Positions 29,374 through 40,107 of a DNA stretch of 64,000 nucleotides are shown piece after piece. Each line of letters opens with the position of its first letter. The stretch's first letter is position 1. The stretch lies in the NCBI RefSeq assembly GCF_003545765.1, contig NZ_QXIO01000006.1:186001-250000 (forward strand), in the 5' to 3' direction. The notes under the pieces were generated by a model. The model was given only the letters and a program-made list of their open reading frames with translations, was not told the DNA's origin and did not search any database. The position numbers were made by a program, and so were the translations under genes. Origin of the DNA: Colwellia sp. RSH04 (lineage in GTDB: Bacteria; Pseudomonadota; Gammaproteobacteria; Enterobacterales; Alteromonadaceae).

Positions 29374-30231
29374 CTATACAACAACCATAGAGTGCTTTAA
29401 TTTACTTAAGGCATTCTTTTCCAATTGTCTTACTCGCTCAGCCGAAATTTGATATTTATTCGCTAATTCTTGCAGCGTTGATTTATCTTCATTTAACCAG
29501 CGTGTTTTAATAATATCCTGACTGCGATCATCAAGTGTTACTAACGCTGTCGACAAGCGATTATTCGCATGAGTTTCCCAGTTTTCATTTTCAACTTCTA
29601 CAGCCAAATCAGATTGTTTATCTTCTAGGTACTGCGCAGGAGAAAAATTACTAGCACTGGCATTATCATCATCATCATTTGACAATTCAAACGCTTGATC
29701 ATGGGTGCTCATTCGAGACTCCATTTCCATGACATCTTTTGTGCTAACGCCAAGTGTTTCAGCAACAGTATTTACTTCTTCGTTACTAAACCAACCTAAA
29801 CGTTTTTTATTTTTACGTAAATTAAAGAACAATTTACGTTGTGCTTTAGTTGTGGCTACTTTAACAATTCGCCAGTTCTTTAATACAAACTCATGTATTT
29901 CAGCTTTAATCCAATGAACAGCGAATGACACTAAACGTACGCCCACTTCAGGGTTAAAGCGTTTAACTGCTTTCATTAAACCAACATTACCTTCTTGTAC
30001 TAAGTCAGCCTGTGGTAAACCATAACCTGCATAGCCTTTGGCAACATGAATAACAAATCGCAAATGAGACATAATAAGCTCTTGCGCTGCTTGTAAATCA
30101 TTTTCATTGTAGAGGCGTGTAGCCAGCTCATGCTCTCTTTCTGCAGTAAGCATAGGAATGCTATACGCAGATTGCATATATGCTTCAATACTTCCACTTT
30201 GTGGTACTGTCAGTTGCATTGTTTGACTCAT
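29374..30231 (-). CDS. rpoH: RNA polymerase heat-shock sigma factor RpoH (sigma-32)
   Basis: A 285-residue alternative sigma factor (E. coli 284). Region 2 reads [29 protein letters not shown]. The RpoH box [18 protein letters not shown] is typical, and region 4 ends with the [28 protein letters not shown] helix-turn-helix (seen in parts). The start at 30231 is preceded by GGAGG eight bases away; the ATG five codons earlier overlaps that ribosome site and is unlikely. It follows ftsX as in E. coli. Confidence 0.97.
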   Translation of the reverse strand: MSQTMQLTVPQSGSIEAYMQSAYSIPMLTAEREHELATRLYNENDLQAAQELIMSHLRFVIHVAKGYAGYGLPQADLVQEGNVGLMKAVKRFNPEVGVRLVSFAVHWIKAEIHEFVLKNWRIVKVATTKAQRKLFFNLRKNKKRLGWFSNEEVNTVAETLGVSTKDVMEMESRMSTHDQAFELSNDDDDNASASNFSPAQYLEDKQSDLAVEVENENWETHANNRLSTALVTLDDRSQDIIKTRWLNEDKSTLQELANKYQISAERVRQLEKNALSKLKHSMVVV

Positions 30232-30274
30232 AAAAATATCCTCCATTTAACTCTGATAATCTTATTCTATTGGC

Positions 30275-30302
30275 ATTTTAACACAATACGGCCGTTACTC
30301 AA
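30275..30302 (-). promoter_or_regulatory. Putative sigma-70 promoter of rpoH
   Basis: Minus-strand -35 TTGAGT (30297-30302) and -10 TAAAAT (30275-30280) are separated by 16 bases, about 44 bases before the rpoH start. It is supported only by hexamer matches. Confidence 0.45.
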
Positions 30303-30439
30303 AAGAACAAGGGTATGAACCGTAACGTAATAGATAGCGCAACACAACTAGATCTGTCATTTTTTTGATGAATATTTTGTGTCAGTTTGTAAGCTAAAAA
30401 ATTACCGTTCTACAATCAACAAGTTATAAAGAAGATGAT

Positions 30440-31414
30440 TTAGTCTGCGTTAGGTTCTATAGCCCTAATATGTTGACGTACAGAGATGTAACTTCCCAAC
30501 AACCCCAAAATTATGGCAAAACCAATGAGGGTTAATATTTCATTAAATACTAAGCCTTGTAACTCGAAGTTACTATTGTATAAGTCGGTTAGCTCACCTA
30601 TCGCACTGGTAAGATATTCCGCTAAAATAGCAACAGCCACACAAGATAGTAAACCTCCAAAAATACCATACCAAGCCCCTGAATATAAAAACGGGCGCTG
30701 TATAAAGCTATCAGTAGCACCAACAAGTTTCATAATAGCGATAGCATCTTTTTGATTTAAAATAGCTAAACGAATAGTATTTCCTACTATCAGTATCACT
30801 GATAAACACAGCAACAAAGCAACTCCGACAACAATATCTTCAATTAATCGAGCCATTGCTTCAAGTCGTGTTAACCATTCTACATCGAGTTTACCCTGTT
30901 CGACTTCTCTTTCTTTGAGTAACTTTGCCAGTAATTCATTGGCCGCTTGCGCCTGACTAGAACGCTGAGTCGGCGTCACTAACACTGTAGCTGGAAGAGG
31001 GTTCTTATCGAGATATTCTAACGACTGACCAAACCCCGAGAGTATTTTAAACTCTTTTAAAGCTTGCTCAGCAGAAATATAATGCACTTGGGCTATCTCA
31101 GGGTAAAGCTTAAGTCGGTTAACAAGGTTTCGACCACTTTTATCGCTGGTTGATAGCTTTAAAAACAAGGTGATTTGCGAAGCACTGTCCCATTGTTCAC
31201 TAACATGCTCAGCATTTTTAACAAACAAATGCAGTGTGGCTGGCAAAGCCAAACTAATACCTAAAACAAAAATAGTCATAACCGAAGTAAAAGGCGTACG
31301 CCATAAATCACCTAAGCTGCCTATCGCTTGTTGAAGATGCCTAATAGGTAAAGTCAACATACGACGTATAAAGCTTTCTCTTTCAACTAAACCGCTACGG
31401 TGTAACTCACTCAT
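30440..31414 (-). CDS. ftsX: Cell division protein FtsX
   Basis: A 324-residue inner-membrane permease-like subunit of the FtsEX complex. It has one N-terminal transmembrane helix (PFTSVMTIFVLGISLALPATL), a periplasmic loop that activates murein hydrolase adaptors, and three C-terminal helices ending near LIGFAIILGLLGSYISVRQH. It overlaps ftsE by eight bases. The ftsY-ftsE-ftsX-rpoH order is the classic gammaproteobacterial one. Confidence 0.96.
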   Translation of the reverse strand: MSELHRSGLVERESFIRRMLTLPIRHLQQAIGSLGDLWRTPFTSVMTIFVLGISLALPATLHLFVKNAEHVSEQWDSASQITLFLKLSTSDKSGRNLVNRLKLYPEIAQVHYISAEQALKEFKILSGFGQSLEYLDKNPLPATVLVTPTQRSSQAQAANELLAKLLKEREVEQGKLDVEWLTRLEAMARLIEDIVVGVALLLCLSVILIVGNTIRLAILNQKDAIAIMKLVGATDSFIQRPFLYSGAWYGIFGGLLSCVAVAILAEYLTSAIGELTDLYNSNFELQGLVFNEILTLIGFAIILGLLGSYISVRQHIRAIEPNAD

Positions 31415-32105
31415 CTATACCTCCCTGCGCTTGCAAACCATCTACAATGCCATCATTGATCATGGTGCCTTCTTTCAGGGTTAAGGTACGATATTTCATC
31501 CGCGCAATCAGTCCTAAATCATGAGTAGCAATTAAAACGGTAACACCGGCTGCATTGAACTCTTCAAACAAACGAATAATATCTAGGGACAGTTTAGGGT
31601 CTAAATTACCTGTAGGCTCATCGGCAAGCAGTATTGGCGGTTTATTCACGATGGCTCGCGCGATACCAACACGTTGTTGCTCACCACCTGATAACATATG
31701 AGGGTAACAACGTAACTTTGCACTCAAATGAACTTTTTCTAATGCGGTACTAACACGTTTACGTATTTCTTTATGGCTCACGCCTTCAATAATTAAGGGT
31801 AATGCCACATTATCAAAAATCGTTCTGTCTTTAAGTAGGTTATGATTTTGAAAAATCATGCCAATACCACGACGCACATAGGGAATTTGTTGGTATTTTA
31901 TATCAGCTAACTCATTATGATTAACGCAAATACTACCTGAGCTAGGCTTTTCCATCATCGATATTAATTTTAATAAGGTACTTTTACCTGCGCCTGAGTG
32001 CCCTGTTAAAAAAGCCATTTCGCCAGCAGCTAATGAAAAGCTCACTTGTTTTAGCGCTAAATAGCCGCCAGGATAGGTTTTGTTGACATTACTAAAATTA
32101 ATCAT
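31407..32105 (-). CDS. ftsE: Cell division ATP-binding protein FtsE
   Basis: A 232-residue ABC ATPase with Walker A GHSGAGKSTLLK, signature LSGGEQQR, Walker B ILLADEPTGNLD and switch His in ATHD. It pairs with FtsX to couple septal peptidoglycan hydrolysis to divisome assembly. It starts 71 bases after ftsY. Confidence 0.97.
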   Translation of the reverse strand: MINFSNVNKTYPGGYLALKQVSFSLAAGEMAFLTGHSGAGKSTLLKLISMMEKPSSGSICVNHNELADIKYQQIPYVRRGIGMIFQNHNLLKDRTIFDNVALPLIIEGVSHKEIRKRVSTALEKVHLSAKLRCYPHMLSGGEQQRVGIARAIVNKPPILLADEPTGNLDPKLSLDIIRLFEEFNAAGVTVLIATHDLGLIARMKYRTLTLKEGTMINDGIVDGLQAQGGIDE

Positions 32106-32176
32106 GTAAACAGAAGATCTTGTTATTATTTTTTATCAAAACAACTTATCACACTTTGTGAACACTCTTGTACTAT

Positions 32177-33400
<1,224 letters not shown>

Positions 33401-33519
33401 ACGTATTTACAATATTAATTAGATTGGTATTACAACCAAACAAGGATAAAATTGCCGATATAGTAACACTTCTGTTGAAATCAAAAAACTAAACTAGCGC
33501 AATAGTAAGCGAATAAAGT

Positions 33520-34119
33520 ATGAGCAAACATAAAAAAAGAACTACAAAAGCATCAACGACAGGAAACATTCGCATTATTGCTGGCTCACACCGAGGAAGA
33601 AAGCTACCTGTGCTGATGTCAGATGGCCTACGACCAACGACTGACAGAGTGAAAGAAACCGTTTTTAATTGGTTAATGCCTTATATTCCTGCTGCTCACT
33701 GTTTAGACTGTTTTGCTGGCTCTGGCAGCTTAGGTTTTGAAGCACAATCTCGTGGTGCTGAGCATGTAACCCTTATCGAACTTGATAAATTAGCCGCAAA
33801 ACAGTTATCAAAAAATGCCGAACTTGTAAAAGCAAGTAACCTCAAAGTGGAAAACACTAGCGCTTTAACCTATTTAAAACAACCATCGAAAAAGTTTGAT
33901 GTTGTCTTCATTGACCCACCTTTTAGAAAACAGTTAGTCGAGCAAACGGTGGCGTTATTAAATCAAGGTTGGCTTAATGAACAAGCACTTATTTATATAG
34001 AAATGGAATCTGACGCCTCTTCAGGAGTAATCAATAACCTACCTGAAAACTGGCAACTTGTTAAAGAAAAAGTCGCGGGTCAAGTAAGCTATCGCCTCTA
34101 TCAATTGTTTGCTGAATAA
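33520..34119 (+). CDS. rsmD: 16S rRNA (guanine966-N2)-methyltransferase RsmD
   Basis: A 199-residue SAM-dependent methyltransferase with IIAGSHRGRKLPVL at the start, DRVKETVFNWL, the SAM-binding DCFAGSGSLGFEAQSRGA, and the catalytic DPPF (VVFIDPPFRK). It methylates G966 of 16S rRNA in the assembled 30S subunit. It is divergent from ftsY, the same pairing as in E. coli. Confidence 0.97.
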   Translation: MSKHKKRTTKASTTGNIRIIAGSHRGRKLPVLMSDGLRPTTDRVKETVFNWLMPYIPAAHCLDCFAGSGSLGFEAQSRGAEHVTLIELDKLAAKQLSKNAELVKASNLKVENTSALTYLKQPSKKFDVVFIDPPFRKQLVEQTVALLNQGWLNEQALIYIEMESDASSGVINNLPENWQLVKEKVAGQVSYRLYQLFAE

Positions 34120-34132
34120 CCATTGAATTGAT

Positions 34133-34882
34133 ATGAAGCTATATATTCTCTCAGGCTATATTCAAGAAATCCTATTAGTTGAATACCCCAACAAACTGCT
34201 ATTACTCGATGGATGCAGCAGAGCCGATGTAACAACTGTCATTAGCTTTATTACAAATACGCTATCTCGACACCCAAGTGATTTAAAGCTAATCACGGTT
34301 ACTCATATGCACCCTGACCATGCCGGTGCAGCGAACAAATTACGTAAAATCACGGGTTGTAAAATTGCCTGTGCCAAAACAGAGTCTCATTGGTATAAAG
34401 GCGTGGCAGGTAAGTTAATGCACATTACCGATATCCTACTAACACGCTATGTCGCTAACAAAATGAGAAAGCGACAACGTTGGTTATGGTATTCAAGTAC
34501 GTTAACCCCAGACATTCAGTTAACCGATGGTGATTTACTACCAGACTTTAACGATTGGCAAGTACTTACTACACCAGGGCACACTGATAGGGATATATCC
34601 TTATATCATTTACCCTCTCAGCGCATCTATATTGCTGATTTGATTGTAGCAACCAAGAAAGGATACATTCCACCCTTCCCTATTTTTTATCCTAACAATT
34701 ATCAAAAATCCCTTGGTAAAATAGCTGAGTTAGCACCAAGCAGTGTCATTTTAGCTCATGGTGGCGAAGTCACCTTAACACCAAAGCAAATATATTCAGT
34801 GCAAAAAAAAGCACCAACTGAGCCGATGACTCATTGGCGCTTAATTCAAAGAAAATTAAAGCAAATATTCTTCAACCGATAA
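34133..34882 (+). CDS. Metallo-beta-lactamase fold hydrolase
   Basis: A 249-residue protein of the MBL superfamily. The metal motif is THMHPDHAG (H58, H60, D62, H63), later ligands are in TTPGHTDRDISLY and IADLIVA, and the last His is in LAHGGEV. No partner domain or substrate is evident, so it is an uncharacterised hydrolase (thioesterase, lactonase or nuclease are all possible). It is 13 bases after rsmD and probably co-transcribed. Its stop directly abuts the convergent serine hydrolase gene. Confidence 0.85.
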   Translation: MKLYILSGYIQEILLVEYPNKLLLLDGCSRADVTTVISFITNTLSRHPSDLKLITVTHMHPDHAGAANKLRKITGCKIACAKTESHWYKGVAGKLMHITDILLTRYVANKMRKRQRWLWYSSTLTPDIQLTDGDLLPDFNDWQVLTTPGHTDRDISLYHLPSQRIYIADLIVATKKGYIPPFPIFYPNNYQKSLGKIAELAPSSVILAHGGEVTLTPKQIYSVQKKAPTEPMTHWRLIQRKLKQIFFNR

Positions 34883-36445
34883 TTATTGCTTAGGTAGCAG
34901 CTTTAAATCATGAAAGTCAAAACTAAAGTCTGTCGCTTTAGAAACAGCTTTCATAGTGGCATATTTTACCGCACCATTTTCATCTAAGTTAAAATTAACA
35001 AAGGCATCAGCTTCAAGTGTTCTATCATGCCAACGGACAATAAATGTATTGTGCTGATGATGCTCTAAATCACCTACTAATTCAGGCGTATTACCAAACT
35101 GCATATGCAGTTTATTATTTTTATAAGTTATTTGTATTTCACCATACCAATTATCTTCGTAAGTCTGTGCGTATTCTCTTAACGCTAGAGAATGCTGAGC
35201 ATTTTTATTCACAGATATTTGCATTTTCGCTAAACGAGCTTGCTCTTTGGCCACTCTGCTTTGTTGAATTTCATGATAGTAGGCAACCCAATCTTTCTCT
35301 TTAAGTGATAGGTATTCATTGAGAATCTGCTGATAAATCGCATTAAAAGCATAACCTGATTGTTGATTAGTTAAGATAACCATACCTAAGTTTTCTTCAG
35401 GCACTAAAACAACTTTAGATACCATTCCTAAAATGCCACCACTATGATGAACAAGTTTCACGCCATGGTAATCCTTTAAAAACCAACCCAACCCGTAAGC
35501 AGAGAAATGAGTTTTGTCATTCTCTGTTGCGGCATCAGAAACAGATAGCAGAGTTCTGGCTTGCCACATTGCCTTACTTTGCTTCGCAGAAAACAAACGT
35601 TTTTCTTCACTATACTGACCTTGCTTAAGTTGCGCTTTCAACCAAAGACTCATGTCATTGACACTTGATGCAACAGAGCCTGCTCCTTGGAATTTCTCTA
35701 AAAAATTCCCACCAACAACATTCAGCTTACCTTCTAGCGGTACATGGGCTCTTGCCACGTTTTTATTTGATGACTCAATCAATGAGAACGCTGCACGGGT
35801 GTTCTTCATACCCAAAGGCATAAATATTTTATCCTGAATAACGTCATGCCAAGATTTACCTTCAATTTTAGCAACAACCTCACCCGCAATGATGTACATT
35901 AAATTATCGTAAGCAAATTCACTTCTGAAACTAGAGACTTGAGGTAAGTGTTTCAGGCCTTTAATAATATCGTCATTCGTGAGTGTGGTATGTGGCCAAA
36001 TCATCAAATCACCGGCCCCTAAACCTAAACCTGAGTTATGTGCCAATAAGTCAACAATAGTAAACTCGCTAGTAACATAGGCATCAGGCATTTGAAATTC
36101 AGGGATAATATCAATAACTTTAGTTTTCCAAGTTAACTTACCCTCATCCACTAATTGAGCTAAAAGTGCAGCGGTCATTGCTTTAGTGTTTGAAGCAATA
36201 CCAAATAAGGTATTTGTATTAACAGATGCTGATTTCCCGTGCTCAATAACACCAAAACCTTTACTGAAAACAACCTCATCGTCTTTTACAATTGCAACAG
36301 CAACACCTGGCACTTGAAATACGTCCATTGCTTTTTCAATCGCTTGCTCAACTCGCACATGTTTATCATTTGTATTTGCTGCGTGGACATTAAAAACAGC
36401 ACATACAATTGCGATGGAAAATAACGCTTTATGCATCAACTTCAT
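34883..36445 (-). CDS. Secreted serine hydrolase, class C beta-lactamase-like, with C-terminal DUF3471-type domain
   Basis: A 520-residue protein with a signal peptide (MKLMHKALFSIAIVCAVFNVHA). The beta-lactamase/DD-peptidase fold has the catalytic S85-N-T-K88, Tyr motif YDN (FAYDNLMYI) and HSGG as the third motif. An extra C-terminal beta domain of about 110 residues (YEDNWYGEIQITYKNNKLHMQFG) resembles DUF3471. It would act in the periplasm or outside on peptides, esters or peptidoglycan; classic ampC-type resistance is not indicated. The gene stands alone on its strand. Confidence 0.88.
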   Translation of the reverse strand: MKLMHKALFSIAIVCAVFNVHAANTNDKHVRVEQAIEKAMDVFQVPGVAVAIVKDDEVVFSKGFGVIEHGKSASVNTNTLFGIASNTKAMTAALLAQLVDEGKLTWKTKVIDIIPEFQMPDAYVTSEFTIVDLLAHNSGLGLGAGDLMIWPHTTLTNDDIIKGLKHLPQVSSFRSEFAYDNLMYIIAGEVVAKIEGKSWHDVIQDKIFMPLGMKNTRAAFSLIESSNKNVARAHVPLEGKLNVVGGNFLEKFQGAGSVASSVNDMSLWLKAQLKQGQYSEEKRLFSAKQSKAMWQARTLLSVSDAATENDKTHFSAYGLGWFLKDYHGVKLVHHSGGILGMVSKVVLVPEENLGMVILTNQQSGYAFNAIYQQILNEYLSLKEKDWVAYYHEIQQSRVAKEQARLAKMQISVNKNAQHSLALREYAQTYEDNWYGEIQITYKNNKLHMQFGNTPELVGDLEHHQHNTFIVRWHDRTLEADAFVNFNLDENGAVKYATMKAVSKATDFSFDFHDLKLLPKQ

Positions 36446-36497
36446 TCTTTTTCCTATTTTTATGAAAATAACATTACAACCAAATTTATCATTACGC

Positions 36498-37130
36498 TTA
36501 GTTTATCTCTATACCTAAATTAGAAAGCCCTTCAGACAAAACTATTTCTTTCGCTAGCTCACAGCTTCTTTTGTTTTCAGCTGCAAACTTTAAAAAATCA
36601 AATAGTTCATTTTGCGTATCTTTTTCCCACTGCATTAACGGGTGTTCATTAATTTGTTCAGGGGGCACTTCAATATTTTCATCTTGGTTATCATGTGCTA
36701 ATGACTGCAATATCGTTAACTCAACAAAATAACTCACACTGTTTTCAGATAAGCGACCAACTGCTTGTACATCATCAGTAACGACTTCGGATTTCTTGGC
36801 TTTAGGCTTAAAATCAATTAACTGCCATAGTGAACTCATCGCCATACAAGTATCTAACGCAGGAAAAACGCCAAAAGAGTCAAAGGCTTCAGGATCAGGT
36901 ATTTGAAGCTCTAACTTATTAAACTGTGCTTCTGTATTAATTTTTACTGATTTTGGGTTAGCGAGCCACTGCCAGATAATGTCTAACTGGTTACGTAAGA
37001 TTTGACCATCACCAAACTCTTCAGCCTCGCTGAACATTTGATAATTAGGTAGCATACGCTCGAGTAATGCAGCAGCAAAGGCAATTTGCTGCCACTTACT
37101 TAATTTATTGAATGGAAGATGTATTGACAC
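36498..37130 (-). CDS. yjaG: YjaG family protein (DUF416)
   Basis: A 210-residue protein. The N-terminal half (IHLPFNKLSKWQQIAFAAALLERMLPNYQMF then FGDGQILRNQLDIIWQWL) aligns well with E. coli YjaG. The function is unknown. The E. coli homologue sits before hupA; here HU is 4 kb away. It starts at GTG right after the T-tract of a strong hairpin, with no ordinary ribosome site visible, so its translation or transcription may be limited by that structure. Confidence 0.88.
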   Translation of the reverse strand: MSIHLPFNKLSKWQQIAFAAALLERMLPNYQMFSEAEEFGDGQILRNQLDIIWQWLANPKSVKINTEAQFNKLELQIPDPEAFDSFGVFPALDTCMAMSSLWQLIDFKPKAKKSEVVTDDVQAVGRLSENSVSYFVELTILQSLAHDNQDENIEVPPEQINEHPLMQWEKDTQNELFDFLKFAAENKRSCELAKEIVLSEGLSNLGIEIN

Positions 37131-37133
37131 AAA

Positions 37134-37163
37134 AATTACTCACAATGAAAATTGTGAGTAATT
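37134..37163 (-). terminator. 13-bp hairpin with T-tract abutting the yjaG start codon
   Basis: Perfect arms AATTACTCACAAT and ATTGTGAGTAATT around a 4-base loop are followed on the minus strand by TTTTT and then directly by the GTG start of yjaG. It looks like the terminator of the upstream coiled-coil gene, but its right arm also contains the only GTGAG available as a yjaG ribosome site. Confidence 0.8.
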
Positions 37164-37206
37164 ATATACGTAATTGCGTGTAAAAATAGCTGAATTAAAA
37201 AACCAG

Positions 37207-38664
37207 TTAATTTGCTAGCTGTTTTTGTGCATATTCAAACTTCAAACGGTACTCGGTAAGTTTATGTTCCATTTCTTGTACTTGCTCAGAGAATGTCGTT
37301 GTTTGTTCTGCTACTTTAGCACTAAGTTCATGGTTTTCATCACGTAAGAATTTGATTGTTTCTCGTACTTGATTATTGTCTTGCTCTTGTTTTTCACGAC
37401 TAGCATTAAAACGTTTAAGCACATTTTCTTCGCCTTCTTGAGCAACCTTGACTTGGTCTTTAAGTGCTTCAACTTCTTGCTTGTACAATTCAATATCAGA
37501 TTTTTCAGTTTCAACTTGTTGGGTTAACGCTTCATGAGCTTTTTCTAACTCAATGATCTTACTAATCGCCGCATCTTTTTCTTGTTGAAGTTGTTGTTGT
37601 TTTTCAGCGACAGTCTTATTTACCTCGACAAGTTGCTGCTTTTCTTTTGTTAACTCTTCAGTTAATTGGCTTACTTGTGTTTGATATGATTGAACTTGTT
37701 GCTCAAACTGCTTTTCTTTATCTAATTGGCTATCAATAGACTTTTGCAGTTCAGATAACTGTTGTTGTAATTCAGTTTTACTCGTTTGCTCTTTAGAAAG
37801 TTGCTCTGTTAACTGTGCAACTCGTTCCTGCTCAACTTTTTGTTCATTTAATGACTTTTCTAACAAAACGACTTTATCAGCTAATTCAGTCTTTTGTTTC
37901 TGCTCATTTTGTAACTGCTCTGACAACTGACCAAGCTTGTGCTCTGATTCTTTTACCGCCTCTTCAATGGCTTGCTTATTATTTTCTTGAAGACTTGTTA
38001 ACTCACTGGTTGCTTGAGTCAGTTTTTGTGTTAATTCATCAATCTGCTTTTGTTGAGCACTGCCTGATTCTGATTGCGCTTTGTTGCTTTGCTCGAGTTG
38101 CTTTTGCGCAGCTGTTAATTTGTCCGACAGTACTTTGCCTTGTTCATGAGCCGTTTTTAGTTGGCTGTTTAAACTTTGCTCTTGTTCTGTAAGCACCATT
38201 AAACGACCATTTAGGCCATCAACTTCTTGAACCTTATCATTGAGCGCTTGCTCACTCTCAAGGAGTTTTTCTTCTAGTTTACTACCTACTTCTTTATTCT
38301 GATTTTCAACATTCGCTTTCGCTGAAGAAGTTTGTGCTAATTTCTTTTGCAACTGATCAATTGTTTCTGTGTAGTTAATTGTATTTTGCGTTAACTCAAC
38401 CTCAAAGTTTTGCTTACTCGCTTCTTGCTCAGCTTGTTTTTCAGCCAAAGATTGCTTTAATGCTTTAACTTCTTCACTACTAGACTGTAATGTCTTTTCT
38501 AAAGCAGCATAGTCAGATGTTTGAGTCGAATTAGCTTTAGTCCCTTCTTCAATAGCAGCGCCAATCAATTTCGTTAGCTTTTCTTCTACTTGAATATAAA
38601 CATCACTGGCTAAGCTTTGTATTTGCTCTTCAACGTCCTTGGATAGCTTATTTTTATCGACCAT
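37207..38664 (-). CDS. Long coiled-coil protein of unknown function
   Basis: A 485-residue protein, almost wholly predicted coiled coil. Gln, Glu, Lys and Leu heptads run from about residue 30 to the end (QLSELQKSIDSQLDKEKQFEQQV and similar). It has no signal peptide, membrane span or recognised catalytic domain. The N-terminus DKNKLSKDVEEQIQSLASDVYIQVEEKLTKLIGAAIEEG may be a small helical head. I start at 38664 (MVDKNKL) because the longer frame to 38760 begins with Cys-rich, unlikely sequence. It may be a cytoplasmic scaffold; homology claims are unsafe because coiled coils match by composition. Confidence 0.75.
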   Translation of the reverse strand: MVDKNKLSKDVEEQIQSLASDVYIQVEEKLTKLIGAAIEEGTKANSTQTSDYAALEKTLQSSSEEVKALKQSLAEKQAEQEASKQNFEVELTQNTINYTETIDQLQKKLAQTSSAKANVENQNKEVGSKLEEKLLESEQALNDKVQEVDGLNGRLMVLTEQEQSLNSQLKTAHEQGKVLSDKLTAAQKQLEQSNKAQSESGSAQQKQIDELTQKLTQATSELTSLQENNKQAIEEAVKESEHKLGQLSEQLQNEQKQKTELADKVVLLEKSLNEQKVEQERVAQLTEQLSKEQTSKTELQQQLSELQKSIDSQLDKEKQFEQQVQSYQTQVSQLTEELTKEKQQLVEVNKTVAEKQQQLQQEKDAAISKIIELEKAHEALTQQVETEKSDIELYKQEVEALKDQVKVAQEGEENVLKRFNASREKQEQDNNQVRETIKFLRDENHELSAKVAEQTTTFSEQVQEMEHKLTEYRLKFEYAQKQLAN

Positions 38665-38756
38665 ATTATTCTCATTATTATAAACCACTACTGCCTCTAA
38701 ACTACCACAACAGTTAGGGTACAGGAATATCCAATTGATATTTTTTTTACAAAAAA

Positions 38757-38781
38757 GCAAAAAAGGGGCATAAGCCCCTTT
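38757..38781 (-). terminator. Intrinsic terminator after the SapC gene
   Basis: Stem AAAGGGGC / GCCCCTTT with loop ATAA and a minus-strand T-run, 33 bases after the stop. Confidence 0.87.
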
Positions 38782-38813
38782 ATAAATTCACTTTTTCACT
38801 ACTATGTTTTAAA

Positions 38814-39587
38814 TTAGCTTTCAGCGCTTTCTGCAGTCTGTGGTTGACCAACCGGTGTAATTTGAATACCAACGACCTTTACTTCTGATGAATCATTGCG
38901 TAATTGAACCAAGCGATTTACTTGGCCTAAAGAACCAAGCATTGAATAAATTGGGACAAATAATCCACGTTTATGGAAATCGATAACTTTATCTTCCGCT
39001 AACGCTTTAACTTTATCTTCATTAACAGTAAAAATACCTACAAGTTTTTTCTTTTCACCAGTACTTAAATCAATATTTAATTCAAGCTCTTGCAATAAAT
39101 CATTTTCTTCTAGTTCTTTAATGAAATTTTCTGTCATTTTTTCGCCTTCATATAAGCGACCTAATGACTGCTGAATGTTAGTAAAAATCTCTGATTCTTT
39201 ACCGTCTTCAAATAAAGCTAAATCTTTATCTTCACCTACAAAATCACTGTCTAAATCAATACATGCTGTTAATGTATTCTCACGATCCGGATCTAAACCT
39301 AATGCAAAAGGGTACATTCCTAAACTTTGAGGGACAGTTAATGCGGTCCACTTATCATCGTTAAAGAATAAGTTTTCACCACTCTCTAAACCAAGCATTG
39401 CCACACTACGAAAACGTGGAGAGTCTGGGTTTTTAACTAATACAACAGGGAAACTAGATGTAGCTTGTGCATACTCAGCTGCTGTAATAGGTACAATGTG
39501 CTGGCCTGCAGTATGTGATAAATTGCGTTTATTAGTTAATTTAAGGTTTTGGTGCTGATCTGGTTTTACTGGAACAAAATTCGCCAT
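38814..39587 (-). CDS. SapC family protein
   Basis: A 257-residue cytoplasmic protein of the SapC family (named from a Campylobacter surface-layer locus). Typical features are FVPVKPDQHQNLKL, QHIVPITAAEYAQA, the FPVVLVKNPDS segment, MYPFALGLD and an acidic region, ending in IPIYS-like FVPIYSMLGSLGQVNRLVQL. The function is not established. In Alteromonadales and Caulobacterales relatives such genes often lie next to TonB receptors, tryptophan halogenases and cupin/JmjC hydroxylases; here the nearest oxygenase gene is 3 kb away and no halogenase is present. Confidence 0.85.
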   Translation of the reverse strand: MANFVPVKPDQHQNLKLTNKRNLSHTAGQHIVPITAAEYAQATSSFPVVLVKNPDSPRFRSVAMLGLESGENLFFNDDKWTALTVPQSLGMYPFALGLDPDRENTLTACIDLDSDFVGEDKDLALFEDGKESEIFTNIQQSLGRLYEGEKMTENFIKELEENDLLQELELNIDLSTGEKKKLVGIFTVNEDKVKALAEDKVIDFHKRGLFVPIYSMLGSLGQVNRLVQLRNDSSEVKVVGIQITPVGQPQTAESAES

Positions 39588-39798
39588 GACTATTTCTCAT
39601 TTTTACTGCTTTATTAGCATATTTTTATAATGTGTAATTTTACGCTAACTAGCTTGAAGAAAATCATGCAACTAAGGGTTACAAACACTTACAAGGTATT
39701 TAAGTAAATTACTGCCTTGTATAAATTATGGTGACAGTAAACTCGCTTTCAATGCTAAAATGGAAAAAAGATCAAAATAATCAGGATTAAATTAAAAA

Positions 39799-40101
39799 AT
39801 GCTAAAAAAATTAGTTTGTTACTTATTAATTATATTTCCTCTATTTGCTCTTGCTATGCCTAAAATTTCAATCAAGCATCAAAGAACCGCTGATGACTAT
39901 GCCCAAATTCAAGTGACTAACACAATTAATTTACCGCTTATCTGTCACGTTGCTATAGATGGTCATAAAATACGTTTTCAGTTAAAACCTTATGAAGCAT
40001 CAAAGTGGTATAAAGCAACAGACAAACGCTTTAACTATGATCATTTCAGTGTTTGGTGTGACTATTTAAGCTTGCATCCCGAATTAATCAAAAAGAAATA
40101 G
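39799..40101 (+). CDS. Small secreted protein of unknown function
   Basis: A 100-residue protein with a clear signal peptide (LVCYLLIIFPLFALA, cleavage after ALA near residue 19). A predicted beta-rich domain carries two cysteines (LPLICHVAID and FSVWCDYLSL) that could pair in the periplasm. I do not recognise a family. It is six bases before the barrel-protein gene, so the two are probably co-expressed and may interact. Confidence 0.72.
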   Translation: MLKKLVCYLLIIFPLFALAMPKISIKHQRTADDYAQIQVTNTINLPLICHVAIDGHKIRFQLKPYEASKWYKATDKRFNYDHFSVWCDYLSLHPELIKKK

Positions 40102-40107
40102 TAAAAC

